From: Carposina sasakii
Lineage: Eukaryota > Arthropoda > Insecta > Lepidoptera > Carposinidae
Direction of reading: 5' to 3'
Length of the DNA stretch: 64,000 nucleotides
Assembly: GCA_014607495.2 (NCBI GenBank)
Contig: CP053157.1
Span: forward strand, 8,432,001-8,496,000
The position numbers were made by a program, and so were the translations under genes. How positions within the stretch are numbered: position 1 is the stretch's first letter; every line of letters begins with the position of its first letter. Below are positions 25,123 to 36,490 of the stretch, in pieces. Below the pieces are notes generated by a model. The model did not search any database and was not told the origin of the DNA. It was given only the letters and a program-made list of their open reading frames with translations.

Positions 25123-26457
25123 AAGCTATAACCTATTCGACATTTATATACCATATGTAATTATTATATCTTCTATTACCGTAATGTACCTGGAAACTGA
25201 AAACTCTATACTTTTAATAATTAGACAATAACCACGTACATTGTAATGTTACAATACTGTTAATTTTATCTGTAACAAAGCACTCTCGTGAATATCTAGA
25301 AAGTTTCAACTTTGTCTTGCTATACATGTTTTGTGCGTTTGTTTTATTTAGTTACAACACAAGACTTTAGAAACTTATTGTTCCCTGTGAATGTAAATAT
25401 TTTTATAAGACTAGGATTACCTAATCATAAATAAAACTTAGCTATTATTAAGATATTTATCAGGCGTTAGGATTATTAAGTATGTTTATTCGTAACTTAT
25501 GTTGAGCTTAGTTACTAAAATATAATTACGTAGGTACGTGCATGAAACGTGGAAATACTCGTAATATTGACGTAGATACAAATAGTTTCTCATTTTCAAA
25601 GACGTGACTAAATGCTATATTTAGGAATATAGTTGATATGAGCTAAATAAATGAGCATTTTGATGCATGAATTTGTAAATAACTATCACAATCATGGATT
25701 ACTTTTCAAACTAGATTATACAAACTGAATATCGGAAATAAAATCTATAGCTATACCTATATATGCGTCTAGTATAGGTATAAAACCAGCGAAATTTTCA
25801 TTACTTTAGTCTAAAAAATACACTAATACACCATCAGTGACATAAGTAGAGTCAAATTGTAATGGTTTCGAATAATGAGTAATATGTAATGTACTAGAAA
25901 ACATGAATTTTAATAGTAGCCTAAGCGTGTTTAAGTAAAACACAAAAGAATGTGTAATCACGGAATACTTTAGTTTTAGCTTGAAGAAGTCGGTAAAGGA
26001 TCTTTACTTACTTTTGTATATTTAAGTATAAGTTGCCTTTTAGTCTTCAGGCTGGGGATAGCCGAACTGTGAATACTGTGGGTAACCAAACTTTGTAACT
26101 TCTGCTGTACCTAGTAACAAAATTGAGTGCGATATTTTTATTGGAGACTTATCTGATAAGCTCTACAATGCAGCTTCGGTGTGAAAATTTCTGAGAAAAG
26201 TGGATTGATCGAGAGCATATTCAGGAAGTCGATTTTAGAAGATCCCCAATTAATTTAAATTACTACTACCATTAGTAAAATTAACTGTAATGTCTAGTTA
26301 CTGGTACTAATAAGATAGCTATTGCTTGGTGATAACTTCCCGTAGATCTTACTAGTAATCCATATTATCATTTCAGTTATAGGAAGTACCAATGTTGACT
26401 ATGTATGCCTCCCATTTCACAAATTATATCCTCTAAACCTACTGGCCTATACATGAA
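25123..26457. other. Noncoding
   Basis: AT-rich, no feature seen. Confidence 0.5.
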
Positions 26458-26625
26458 ATATCGCAGCTTTCATACTATAGGGGCACAACTCGAAAAAAAA
26501 GGTTGGTTATTGGGAAAATGCGTTTAAGAAGTTTGCGTATGTATTGATTTTATTCCGATATATTATAAAAACTCGAAATCACAAAATTTTCGAAATGTGC
26601 CCCTATAGTATGAAAGCTGCGATAT
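26458..26625. mobile_element. 168-bp MITE with 30-bp perfect inverted repeats
   Basis: The left arm (26458-26487, beginning ATATCGCAGCTTTCATACTA) is the exact inverse of 26596-26625. The interior of 108 bp is AT-rich and noncoding. Perfect arms suggest recent activity. Confidence 0.85.
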
Positions 26626-27849
26626 GTAAAATCTAATATTGCCATTCCACTTTTAAACAACCATCACACCTAAATCATGCCGATAATGCCTCCCAATTAG
26701 CAATAACGCATATAATGTGCTCGAAGGGTGATAACTTTCGGTGGATTCAATCAAATCAGTTAAATGTAGCTGTAAATTGGGCAGTTCCACTTCAGTGAGA
26801 TTGAGTAATGGCCGATCCCCAATATTGATGGGCAGGCCAGCGACGCGGGCCGTATCTCTCCGTGACGTGTTAATTTGTCAAAAACTGACGTCATAAAGAA
26901 AGAAAAAGCTAACGCCTCGTTTTAAATTGACTATCTAATTGATTGATTTTGGATTTAGTCTTTTTTTAAATCCATTTTGAATGATAATATTCTTATCTCA
27001 CTTGCGTGACGGATAAACTAGAGCTACTGAAAAAAAAACTATATCATTATTACGTTGATCTAACACATATTACACCGATGCTAATTATAAGCTAGGTAAC
27101 CCTATAACAACCTTGGGACCTGCTTATTTGTGACATATTGTAATAATGTAAATAAGACATGCTTAAGAGGATAAGTACAGTTACACCACTTTATGTCTCA
27201 CTATTGGTCACAAGTCTCGCAACCTTACGGCGAGGAAGGGCCGTAAACTACACCCGTCCTAGTGTCTGTGGCAATAATGGAGTCTTGTGAATTTTCCTGG
27301 AACTAAACAAAATAAACCAAATACTATTAGATTTATAAAGACACTAGCGCCGATGTCATATGACTTCATAACTGAAACGAAGTGTAGTTGTAGTGCGTGT
27401 CAGCGGATACATTACAATTCTAAGACACACTATCTGGGTCCCGGCGCAAAGACCAATGTATAAGTAACTAAACTTAAATACTATACAAATTGTTATTCAT
27501 AGTCGTAGTTAGAAAGCAATAAGGTTAGTTGCAAATAAATGCTTGTATAATTATATATAACACAGTGGCAATTAGTACTAATTTATTATACTTACTTCAT
27601 AATAATTATAAAAAACCCTATCCTCAAATAATACAATAATATACAATGTTACTAAAAATCTTTTTAGATTATTGGAATAATATTTCAGAAATGAACAGAA
27701 AAATATCCAATTACAACATTATTTAGAGCCAATTTTAATAATCGATCTCGATGCAAAATTTAGATTGAATGTTCCATTGTTTCATACAAAATTTCACATT
27801 GGAATAAAAAAAAACGAGTTTCTTTATGATTTCAGTATTTTAGAATATA
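26626..27849. other. Noncoding, up to the assembly gap
   Basis: No gene recognised. If the missing first LAMTOR2 exon were here rather than in the gap I would expect its conserved N-terminal helix, and I do not see it. Confidence 0.4.
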
Positions 27850-28349
27850 NNNNNNNNNNNNNNNNNNNNNNNNNNNNNNNNNNNNNNNNNNNNNNNNNNN
27901 NNNNNNNNNNNNNNNNNNNNNNNNNNNNNNNNNNNNNNNNNNNNNNNNNNNNNNNNNNNNNNNNNNNNNNNNNNNNNNNNNNNNNNNNNNNNNNNNNNNN
28001 NNNNNNNNNNNNNNNNNNNNNNNNNNNNNNNNNNNNNNNNNNNNNNNNNNNNNNNNNNNNNNNNNNNNNNNNNNNNNNNNNNNNNNNNNNNNNNNNNNNN
28101 NNNNNNNNNNNNNNNNNNNNNNNNNNNNNNNNNNNNNNNNNNNNNNNNNNNNNNNNNNNNNNNNNNNNNNNNNNNNNNNNNNNNNNNNNNNNNNNNNNNN
28201 NNNNNNNNNNNNNNNNNNNNNNNNNNNNNNNNNNNNNNNNNNNNNNNNNNNNNNNNNNNNNNNNNNNNNNNNNNNNNNNNNNNNNNNNNNNNNNNNNNNN
28301 NNNNNNNNNNNNNNNNNNNNNNNNNNNNNNNNNNNNNNNNNNNNNNNNN
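27850..28349. other. Assembly gap (500 N)
   Basis: Exactly 500 undetermined bases, a conventional placeholder for a gap of unknown length. It lies just upstream of the LAMTOR2 last exon and probably contains the first coding exon. Confidence 0.98.
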
Positions 28350-28516
28350 GAAAATACTTTGTAACTATGTTTTTAACTGCTAAAGCTTATCCTTGTTTTT
28401 ATGAAATCTGACGAATCGAAATGTATTTGTAATATTATTATTACTTATATATACGGATATGTTCCCAAAAATGGGGTAGCCAGAATTGCCACATTGAGTC
28501 TATTGTATTATTCTAG

Positions 28517-28826
28517 ATTGCTGAATCACCAAGGATCACTTTTGGCATATTCAGGATATAATGACAAAGATGCACGGATAACTGCAGCTATAGCAAGCAA
28601 TGTATGGTCTGCATATGAGAAACATGGAAGAAATGTCTTCAAAGAGGATAATTTGCGTTTGATATTGGTTGACTGTCAAAATGGTAAAATTGCTGTAACA
28701 CAAGTAGCAAATTTGCTACTCTGCCTTTATGCAAAAGAATCAGTTGGATTTGGTATATTAAAGGAGAAAGTTCATGCAATTGCACAGTATCTAGAGGGGC
28801 CATTAAAACAAGTAGCAAGTTCATAA
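28517..28826 (+). CDS. LAMTOR2: LAMTOR2 (Ragulator subunit), last exon
   Basis: LAMTOR2 (p14/ROBLD3) is a roadblock-fold subunit of the Ragulator complex, which anchors Rag GTPases and mTORC1 signalling on late endosomes and lysosomes. The exon opens after 'ttattctag' and encodes about 102 residues matching the family nearly end to end: [60 protein letters not shown] and a terminal LKQVASS. The human protein has 125 residues, so about 23 N-terminal residues are missing, most likely inside the N gap. An ATG at 28401 is in frame, but the residues before the acceptor do not look like the family and include a 'ttcccaaaaatggggtag' repeat, so I treat them as intron. No disruption in the exon. Confidence 0.92.
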
Positions 28827-29080
28827 ATGTAAAAGGCATAGGGTATTTATTTGTCTGTACTTATACTGAATATCTGTATTTCATAAATGACTTGCTAAAT
28901 GGTGTTTAACATACTATTAGGTAAACTAAAAGATAAATACTAACCATTGATTAATGTTAAAACATATTCATTTATAAGAAATAATTTGTTTCAAGATTTA
29001 ATAATTGATAAATAAAAAATATGTTCTCAGAACATTATTATTCTTTGTTATATAAGATATAAACACTTTAATTAAACATA
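28827..29080. other. Short convergent intergenic region
   Basis: 3' ends of LAMTOR2 (+) and the SDA1 homologue (-) face each other across about 250 AT-rich bases. Several AATAAA-like hexamers occur on both strands. Confidence 0.5.
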
Positions 29081-31222
29081 TTATTTCATTTTCTTCTGCT
29101 TAATTAGATAATTGCGGAATGCAATTTGTTTATCTTAAATGATTTTTTTACCTTTCCCCTGGCTTTATGTTTGACCATCTGATAATTCTTGGTCTTTCTT
29201 TTTTCTCTATTTGTCTTAGAGCAATGTATATTTTTCCTTCTGTCTTTGTACCCCAAATTTGGCTCTATCTTCCCTTCCTTCTAAAACAGTTTCCAATCTA
29301 GCATTTTTATCATGTTTTCTCTTTTTATGAATATTTTCAATTGCCGAAAGCTGTACTAGTTCTGATTCATTTTCTTCATCTTCAACAACACTTCTGTTTC
29401 GTTTAACACATTAACTTTGTTTTTTTAATTTGTGCTTTTTCAATTTCTTAAAGTCTTCATCAGTGAATATCTTCTCCATAGCAATTTCACGGGCTACTTT
29501 GATTTTTTCCTCTTTATCCTGATGTTTCTTTTCTTTTGGATTCTTGCTCTTACTTGATTGATTTTCGCCTTGTTGATCTTCTTCATTGACTTGGTCTTCT
29601 GTTATGTATTTTCCTCTTCATCACATTCATCATCATCTGCATTGTCACTGTCTGTTGTAATTTCAAATTCTGAATCTGAGGATGCCACATCAACCCACTC
29701 ATCATCAGAATCATTACTTTTGGTGATCTTTTTCCCTTTCTTCTTAGATGTTTCATCCTTGATTTCTTCCTTTTCCAGTAAAACTTCAGATCCTGGTATA
29801 TGGTTGTAACCTCTACTTCACCATATTTCTTTGTCTTTAGTTCAATTGAAGCTTCAGTGGGCCTTCCTCTGTCTTTTTTATGTAACAATGTGGGCATTGA
29901 TTGCCTGTATAGCTGTATCAGGGACCTTGCCGCCATCATCACAGACTTCTCTTTGTAACTCTTATACTGAACCAAATCTCTGAGTAAGTCCTCATTAATT
30001 GCAAGTGGACAACGAGTGCATATTTCCCTAACTGCATTTAAACCAACAGCCATGACATCTGTAGAATTCCTTTCTGTTATGAAGTTATTAGCTATGGCTT
30101 TCATAACTGGATCTAGAACCTCTGGTGGAATAAGTTCATGTGAGGCTTGAGCTGCAAAGAGGAGGATTCTTGTTACCTCCCTTTGGTGTGGCATTAGTAA
30201 TCTTGCAATAAAGGGATAGTAATTGAAGAGGAAAAGATTGTGCAGTCCAATCAATCTAGATACAACATCAAGAGACATCAGCTTTACTTCAAACCTATCA
30301 TTACAGGATTCTAGTTGTTTGAACAATTTCTCTGCAAATCCTTGAGGATTGTTAATAAGATGCAGTGCTGAAAGTTAAATGCTGGGCCTCTTTCCTTTCT
30401 CTTTTTCATTTTCTTTGCAATTTTTTTACTTTGTCAACCATTTCTCCCTCTTTCTGGTTTTTTTGTTAAACTTGTTAGATATCATTGTATCTTTTGGATC
30501 AACTTCTTCCTCACTATCTGAATTTTCTTGCTTTTCTTCTCGTCTTTTGCCCAAGAAAAATTTAGTGATGCTACCATTACTTTAGTGATTTTGGAGAAAC
30601 ACCCAACATCTGCGATAATATTAACTGTTTTATGGTCATTCCAAATGTTTTTATGGTATAGTTCAGTCAGAACATCTAGTGATAATTTTGCTGCTTTGGC
30701 ATTAGAGTCACGCAACATTGTAAACATAAAATTTTGAAGGGTTGAATTGAATTTCATGTCCTTATGTTTCATATTCATGTTTTTAATATCAGTGATTATG
30801 TGATTCTTTAAGAAATCCCTGAGGAACTTGTCTTGACATCTCAGAAGAAAGAAAAATAGTTCCAGCAAATCAAAGAATTGTTAGGTTGTTATTTTTGTTT
30901 CTATAGTAATATTAAACATTTACATAAAGCTAAGGCGCATTTCATTATGTAGGGTGGTATTATGCGTCTTTAAAATATCAATAATTTTTTGAGGAAAGCT
31001 TTTCATATCATTGAGATAGCATTGCGCCACCTGAGCAAGGAACATAGCCTGTTCATCCAACTTCTTGTTATATTGAGTTGGGTTTAGGTTAAATATCTCC
31101 AAAGTAGTTTCAAAGTGGGCGAGTTGCTGATGGAATTCTTCTTTGTAGGATTCCGGATCTCTTTTGATCAAATTCTGTAGTTGAGTTAGGTTATTAGGCA
31201 ACTGGTTATTGTGGCGAACCAT
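29081..31222 (-). pseudogene. SDAD1: SDA1/SDAD1 homologue, intronless and frameshifted
   Basis: SDA1 is a nucleolar HEAT-like protein needed for 60S ribosomal subunit maturation and export. From an ATG at 31222 the minus strand encodes the family in order: N-terminus (LPNNLTQLQNLIKRDPESY), [87 protein letters not shown], acidic middle ([16 protein letters not shown]), TDEDFKKLKK, IENIHKKRK and a terminal IKQKKMK before the stop at 29081. Span is about 714 codons, the expected size, with no introns. The frame is broken at about eleven places: near 30868-30935 (several), 30556, 30441, 30409, 30371, 29801, 29609, 29411 (in-frame TAA), 29251 and 29131. Most are single-base losses in homopolymers while the protein itself is well preserved. 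It is either a young processed copy or a real gene with uncorrected assembly indels. Confidence 0.85.
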
Positions 31223-31334
31223 TTTTATAAATTATTTACCTCTTTCCAAAAATATGACTTATTTATTTATGAAATAAATTAAATAAGTATCAATCACGAA
31301 AATAACATGTTTTCTTATTAATAACCTCAAAAGA

Positions 31335-32142
31335 TTTTTTTTTGTTTAGTTTATCCCGAAGGAAAGGCAAGGGGAACTAAGCCCATACAGCCATTGTCTT
31401 TAGTAAATGATTTCAGAAATCATGATGATGATAAATGGAAACGTCGGGAAAATCCTCAAGAACAAGTGTAAAGTTATTCAAAATTAAAAATAATTGCAGA
31501 AACAACTTAGATGGGCCCATGAAGAGATCGTATTCCGGCTAAAGTTTTACTCAGCTTACCTGCGTATAAAACCATGCACACGCACTAGATTCACATCACA
31601 AGTAATCAAAATATAACCTATCTACCAGAAAACATCACTTTATGGACACAAGCAAGCCATTTACAAATAATTTTTGATTTTCACAAGAAAATTACACCTG
31701 CACCCTTCCAGCTTTTCCCGCCGAACGAAATAATTTTTTTTTATTTTTTTTTTAGTTTATCCCGAAGGAAAGGCAAGGGGAACTAAGCCCATACAGCCAT
31801 TGTCATTAGTAAATGATTTCTGAATTTATGATGGATGATAATGATGATGATGAATGGAAACGTCGTGATAATCCTCAAGAACAAGTGTAAAGTTAGTCAA
31901 AATGAAAATTAATTGCAGAAACAACTTACATGGGCCCATGAAGAGATCGTATTCCGGCTAAAGTTTTACTCAGCTTACCTGCGTATAAAACCATGCACAC
32001 GCACTAGATTCACATCACAAGTAATCAAAATATAACTCATCTACCAGAAAATATCACTTTACGAACACATACAAGCCGTTTACAAATAATTTTTGATTTT
32101 CACAAGAAAATTACACCTGCACCCTTCCAGCTTTTCCCGCCG
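31335..32142 (+). repeat. 406-bp repeat in tandem duplicate
   Basis: Two copies in direct tandem (the block AGTTTATCCCGAAGGAAAGG recurs with a 406-bp offset), each running through 'aactaagcccatacagccat', 'catgaagagatcgtattccg', 'accatgcacacgcactag' and 'cacccttccagcttttcccg'. A third, shorter copy is at 42437-42771. Noncoding; it lies between the divergent SDA1 and KDEL receptor starts. Confidence 0.85.
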
Positions 32143-32379
32143 AATCCCAGGTTTGGTAGTTCTAGTTCCAGGATCTTGATCAAACTAATGTTCAAACATT
32201 ATGCTAAATCGGCTCGTATAAAGTCCCCGTAATTCATTAGATTACTTAGATAGGTAAACCGGGTAAACGGCCTTATTAAAAAAAAAAAAATGACATTCGA
32301 TTCGACAGCCACGTCATTTTTGCTTGTTACTGAACGCTACGCGGCGAAGTTTTTCAGTTTTCACTACAATAAATTAAAC

Positions 32380-34521
32380 ATGAATATATTTCGTTTACTT
32401 GGTGATTTATCTCACCTATTGGCTATCATAATACTATTGTTGAAAATTTGGAAAACGAGATCATGTGCAGGTTAGACCGCTGTGTATTTTGCATTCTTGC
32501 TAACCGGCATGTTCATGGGGAAACCTACTGCTTGTAAAATACTTAAAATATTACTTTTTACTATTCCAGGTATTTCAGGAAAGTCGCAAATACTATTCTC
32601 TATTGTATATACGACGCGTTATTTGGATTTACTGACGACGCATATCTCCCTCTATAACACTGTTATGAAATTGGTTTTCATTGGGGCTTCAGTTGCCACT
32701 GTTTACTTGATGTATGTGAAATTCAAAGCTACCTACGACCACAACCATGATACGTTCCGGATTGAATTTTTGCTAATTCCATGTCTGGTATTGGCATTAC
32801 TAATTAACCATGAGTTTACAGTACTTGAGGTTAGTGTAAAAATATCTTACCTACTTATATTATCTCATAATGAGCTGTATTTATATTATTTAGATCATAG
32901 ATTGATTATACCTGTTATTGTGATGATAAACTTCGAAATTATGTTTTTTGTATTGATAACTAATTAATTTATTCACAGGTGTTATGGACATTCTCAATTT
33001 ACCTGGAATCGGTAGCTATCCTGCCACAACTTTTCCTGGTGTCTAAGACTGGAGAAGCTGAAAGTATCACATCCCATTACCTGTTTGCTCTTGGCTCATA
33101 CAGAGGATTATACCTTCTGAACTGGGTAATTAATTTATTATAGTATACTGACTAATTCTTTAGTTAGATTTATTCAAAACAGTCATTCATGATTTGGAAT
33201 GAAAAAAAAAACCAATATGTTACAACATAATGATCAATGTTTTGATGTGAAAATAAAACTAACAATGTACTTTTTTTACAGGTTTATCGGTACATTGTTG
33301 AAGACCATTATGAGGTTATTGCTATTGTAGCAGGTGTCATCCAGACTGTGCTGTATTGTGATTTCTTTTATCTTTATATCACAAAAGGTAATTATTTCTT
33401 TTATCTTGCTAGTTAGATTAAATAATGAATTTTATGAGGATATTCTATAAACAAAGTTGTTTATGGAACCATTTACATTAAATTATGGACAGATTTTGGG
33501 ATCTTGGATTTGCCATTGACCTAAATGAAAGTGAAGATAATTGCAATAATATTATAAGTACATAAGCTTGGTTGGTAAACCAGTATAAAAAAATATTTTT
33601 TTAATTGTAATAATCATTACATAATTTTACCTAATAAGTTCAAGTTCTGGTTACTAATTTGGTTGGTTCTTAAAATAATATTTCTATGTACTGTACAGTA
33701 ATTTAGAAAAAGTGCATTATACAGGTGATTTTTGGTCGTCAACGTTCCCGAAAACTATGGAATCTCCTCATCATCACGATCATTTTTCTCCATGGAAGCA
33801 TACCTGGGAAGTGTCTGGTTTCCAAAATATTAGGGTTCAAAGTTGAGTGAATAGACTGCGTTTTTCTGCATAAATGCACATAGACGCGCGTAGCAGGATT
33901 TTTCACGAAAAATAATTAATATCTGTCTATAAAAAAACTAACATAAACACTAGACACTATAAATTTCGCACGATCAAGGAATTTAAAAAAATAAAAAAAA
34001 AAAATAAAAAAATCCCAGCATTTTTTTTGGCATAAACTTACTTTATTTCATGTATAGAGTACGTACCCTTCGTTAAAGGTGGCCACAAAAAAACAACAAA
34101 AACAAGTAAAATTATTAGTAAAATTATATGCCTATCAGTTCAAAAAGATTACACAGCTGCAGCTCTAAAATTTATTTTATTATGTAACAGTTTAAGCAAT
34201 AATCCTATTAATATTATAAACGCGAAAGTTTGTGAGGGTGTGTTTGTTGCTCTTTTACACAAAAACTACTGAATGGATTTTGATTTAAATATTTTATAAA
34301 ATTTTGAATATAACAGACTTATGTTTCAAGCCACAGTAAGCAAGGGTTGTTCAACTGATTTTTTTACTGCTCTGGTGACAGTTATAACTATAGATAGAAA
34401 CTAGATTACTGTATTTATAGCATCACTGTTTTACCAATTCTGTAGTCTTATTTTGTGAGATACTAATTCCGATTTCTTTGTTTTAGTGCTCAAAGGAAAG
34501 AAGCTGCAGTTACCGGCCTAA
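32380..34521 (+). CDS. KdelR: KDEL receptor (ER lumen protein-retaining receptor), complete
   Basis: A seven-helix Golgi membrane receptor that binds C-terminal KDEL-type signals on escaped ER proteins and returns them by COPI vesicles. Five exons with canonical GT-AG junctions: 32380-32470, 32570-32829, 32979-33125, 33282-33387, 34487-34521; joined length 639 bp, 212 residues, exactly the family size. Key residues fall at the human positions: R5, H12 (pH sensor), R47, D50, E127, Y158-R159, R169 and D193. The lysine-rich tail KGKKLQLPA is the COPI retrieval signal. There are no disruptions, which is useful as a quality control for the neighbouring broken genes. Intron 4 contains a TATACAG MITE. 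Confidence 0.97.
33718..34097 (+). mobile_element. TATACAG MITE inside KDEL receptor intron 4
   Basis: Starts 'tatacaggtgatttttggtc' and follows the family through 'gcatacctgggaagtgtctg', 'ctataaatttcgcacgatca', an A-rich stretch and 'gagtacgtacccttcgtt'. It lies in the same direction as the gene and away from both splice sites. Confidence 0.75.
34205..34300 (-). repeat. RTE-tail fragment in KDEL receptor intron 4
   Basis: 'attataaacgcgaaagtttg' followed by 'gtttgttgctcttttacac' is the outer end of the RTE-tail repeat seen at 12062-12308; the rest is absent. Confidence 0.5.
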
Positions 34522-34713
34522 ACAGATCCAACTTTTGAGTTGTGACTTGAGTAATCTGACAAGAATGTCTAAAGATGTTTTATAAGCCAACTTACACCTA
34601 AGATCTAGTTTTACTTCCTTATCCTGTACAGTATCATTAAAGAAAACAACTGTGTGAGTGATCCTTTCCAATTAATTACATAACCATGAAATAATTAGTT
34701 TATGACTAACTGT

Positions 34714-34719
34714 AATAAA
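34714..34719 (+). promoter_or_regulatory. Likely polyadenylation signal of KDEL receptor
   Basis: AATAAA about 190 bp after the stop codon. Confidence 0.45.
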
Positions 34720-35751
34720 GAAAAAAATTGCTTTGTGCAATATATTTATAAATTAATTTTGTATGACAGTTTGGTGTTAGATACTTACCACATTATTATT
34801 ATTATATTATGAAGTTAAAGTGTAATTTTAGTTGGTATATTAAAATATTATGTTTTACAAACTTATAAAACTTGTGTCATGTTTGGCATGTCTTACCTAT
34901 GGAAAGGTTTATGTAGGACATGTCATTCCAATGTATGGGATGTTGTTACCCTTCTATACATTGTCACATAGTAGTATTTTTCCTTGTGTGCATTTTCTTT
35001 CAATTATTTTTTATTGGAAAGCCAATGAAGGCAAATATGAGAATAGATAATAAAATAACATTTAATTAGTATGTACTTCATTATAGTAGTGTAATCACTG
35101 TGAGTTGCCTGTACTTTATGTTCCAAACTAGTATAAGTACCGAAGGCCTGGTTTTTTGATGGTTAGATAGCCTATCTGATAGATAAATTTGATTGTTTTT
35201 CTTGAAAAGTTAATCAAAATAGAGACAGTATCAACTTTATCGTTTAGATAAACTATATAAGCGTTGGGTAAAATGGGCCCTAAGCGCAATAAAGTTATTC
35301 AGTACAGTAGTCATCATTTATGCCTTGTCTGTTTTTGTGAGTGAAAAATTATAGGGAAATTAAATTGTGCATTTGAAATCACCAGATAAGATCAAAAATT
35401 CGTTTTTATACATTTAATTACTAAGAACTTAATGTAATCTTTACAATAAGGTTTCATGAATCAATAAAAATTGAAAGTGTAATATTATTATATTTTTTCA
35501 TTAATCTTAGAGGAAAGTAATCTGTGGGTAGTGTGGTGAGTGGTTTATCACAATGGTTTGCTGGAAGAAATCTCTTTCAGAGATAAGCACGCCTTTGTAC
35601 ATTTTCTTTCATAATTTCTGTCTGTATGTAATTGTATGTGTACAATAAAGAATAAGAATGTCTGCTTACTGGTAAAATATGGTAAATGCTTTGTTCATCT
35701 TCTGCACTTAACATATTTTACCAATAAGCAAACGACAAGAGCGCCTTCACA
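34720..35751. other. Noncoding
   Basis: No gene seen. 35630-35650 contains 'gtgtacaataaagaataag', resembling a LINE tail. Confidence 0.4.
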
Positions 35752-35901
35752 TTAGGTCGCAAGTAGTGCGAAAGCCGCGTGTCTTGCTTAGATAAGGGTG
35801 GCCGAGTGATCTATATCTTTAGAGTATAGACTGATCGCACGCGGCTGCCGCTGCTCGGCCGCTATGACAACCGCGCTGCTGCCGCACTACTTGCGACCTA
35901 A
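35752..35901. mobile_element. 150-bp MITE with 19-bp perfect ends
   Basis: TTAGGTCGCAAGTAGTGCG (35752-35770) is the exact inverse of 35883-35901. Interior contains 'cgcacgcggctgccgctgct' and is noncoding. Shares the GTAGTGCG terminus motif with the MITE at 8285-8439. Confidence 0.8.
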
Positions 35902-36045
35902 GTGTTAGTGCCCATTTTTTCAATAGCCTATCTAAAGATGTTGTCTTTCTCTAAAACGTGATCAAAATGGAGACACCATCAACTTGTATCTTTCAGATAG
36001 ACGATCTGACCTTTGGAAAAATCGGCTTAAGAATTATGGTATAAC

Positions 36046-36290
36046 TAGTGGACGCCCGCGACTTCGTACGCGTGGACTGGAGCGAAAAGTCCTATACAAA
36101 ATTTCACCCCCTCTTTTAAGGGGTTGGGGACAGATAAAAAAAAATCACGATATATTTACTACCTTGAAAAATGCGGAATGCTCCATACAAACTTTCACCT
36201 CCCATTTTAGGAAAGTGGGGGTTAGAAAGAGACAAAAAGTAGCCTGTCACATAAAAAATCACGTCATATCCGTTTTGCCGTGAATGACGG
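36046..36290 (+). repeat. RTE-tail repeat
   Basis: 'agtggacgcccgcgacttcg' and 'acgcgtggactggagcg', then 'caaaatttcaccccctcttt'. The 99-codon ORF across it is repeat-derived. Confidence 0.6.
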
Positions 36291-36490
36291 ACAGAAGGAT
36301 TCCCATATGGATGCTTGACCGAATGAACTTATGTTTTCAAAGTGTCCTAGTTTGATCTAAATTGATCAAACACAACTATCTATTATTTTTCTGTAGATTC
36401 GTAATCATACTGATTAAAAACGCATAGAAAACTAAACTAAATAATATTTATTTGTAATGTTACATAAGGTGTCTACACACAACAATTATT

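Noticed and set aside
27765..28364. 199-codon ORF crossing the gap
   Set aside because: It is mostly undetermined bases; the readable ends have no protein-like content.
28401..28516. N-terminal extension of LAMTOR2 from the ATG at 28401
   Set aside because: The residues do not match the family, and the segment contains a dispersed repeat and ends in a splice acceptor.
29558..30737. Plus-strand ORFs opposite SDA1
   Set aside because: Serine/phenylalanine-rich antisense shadows of the acidic and lysine-rich SDA1 frame.
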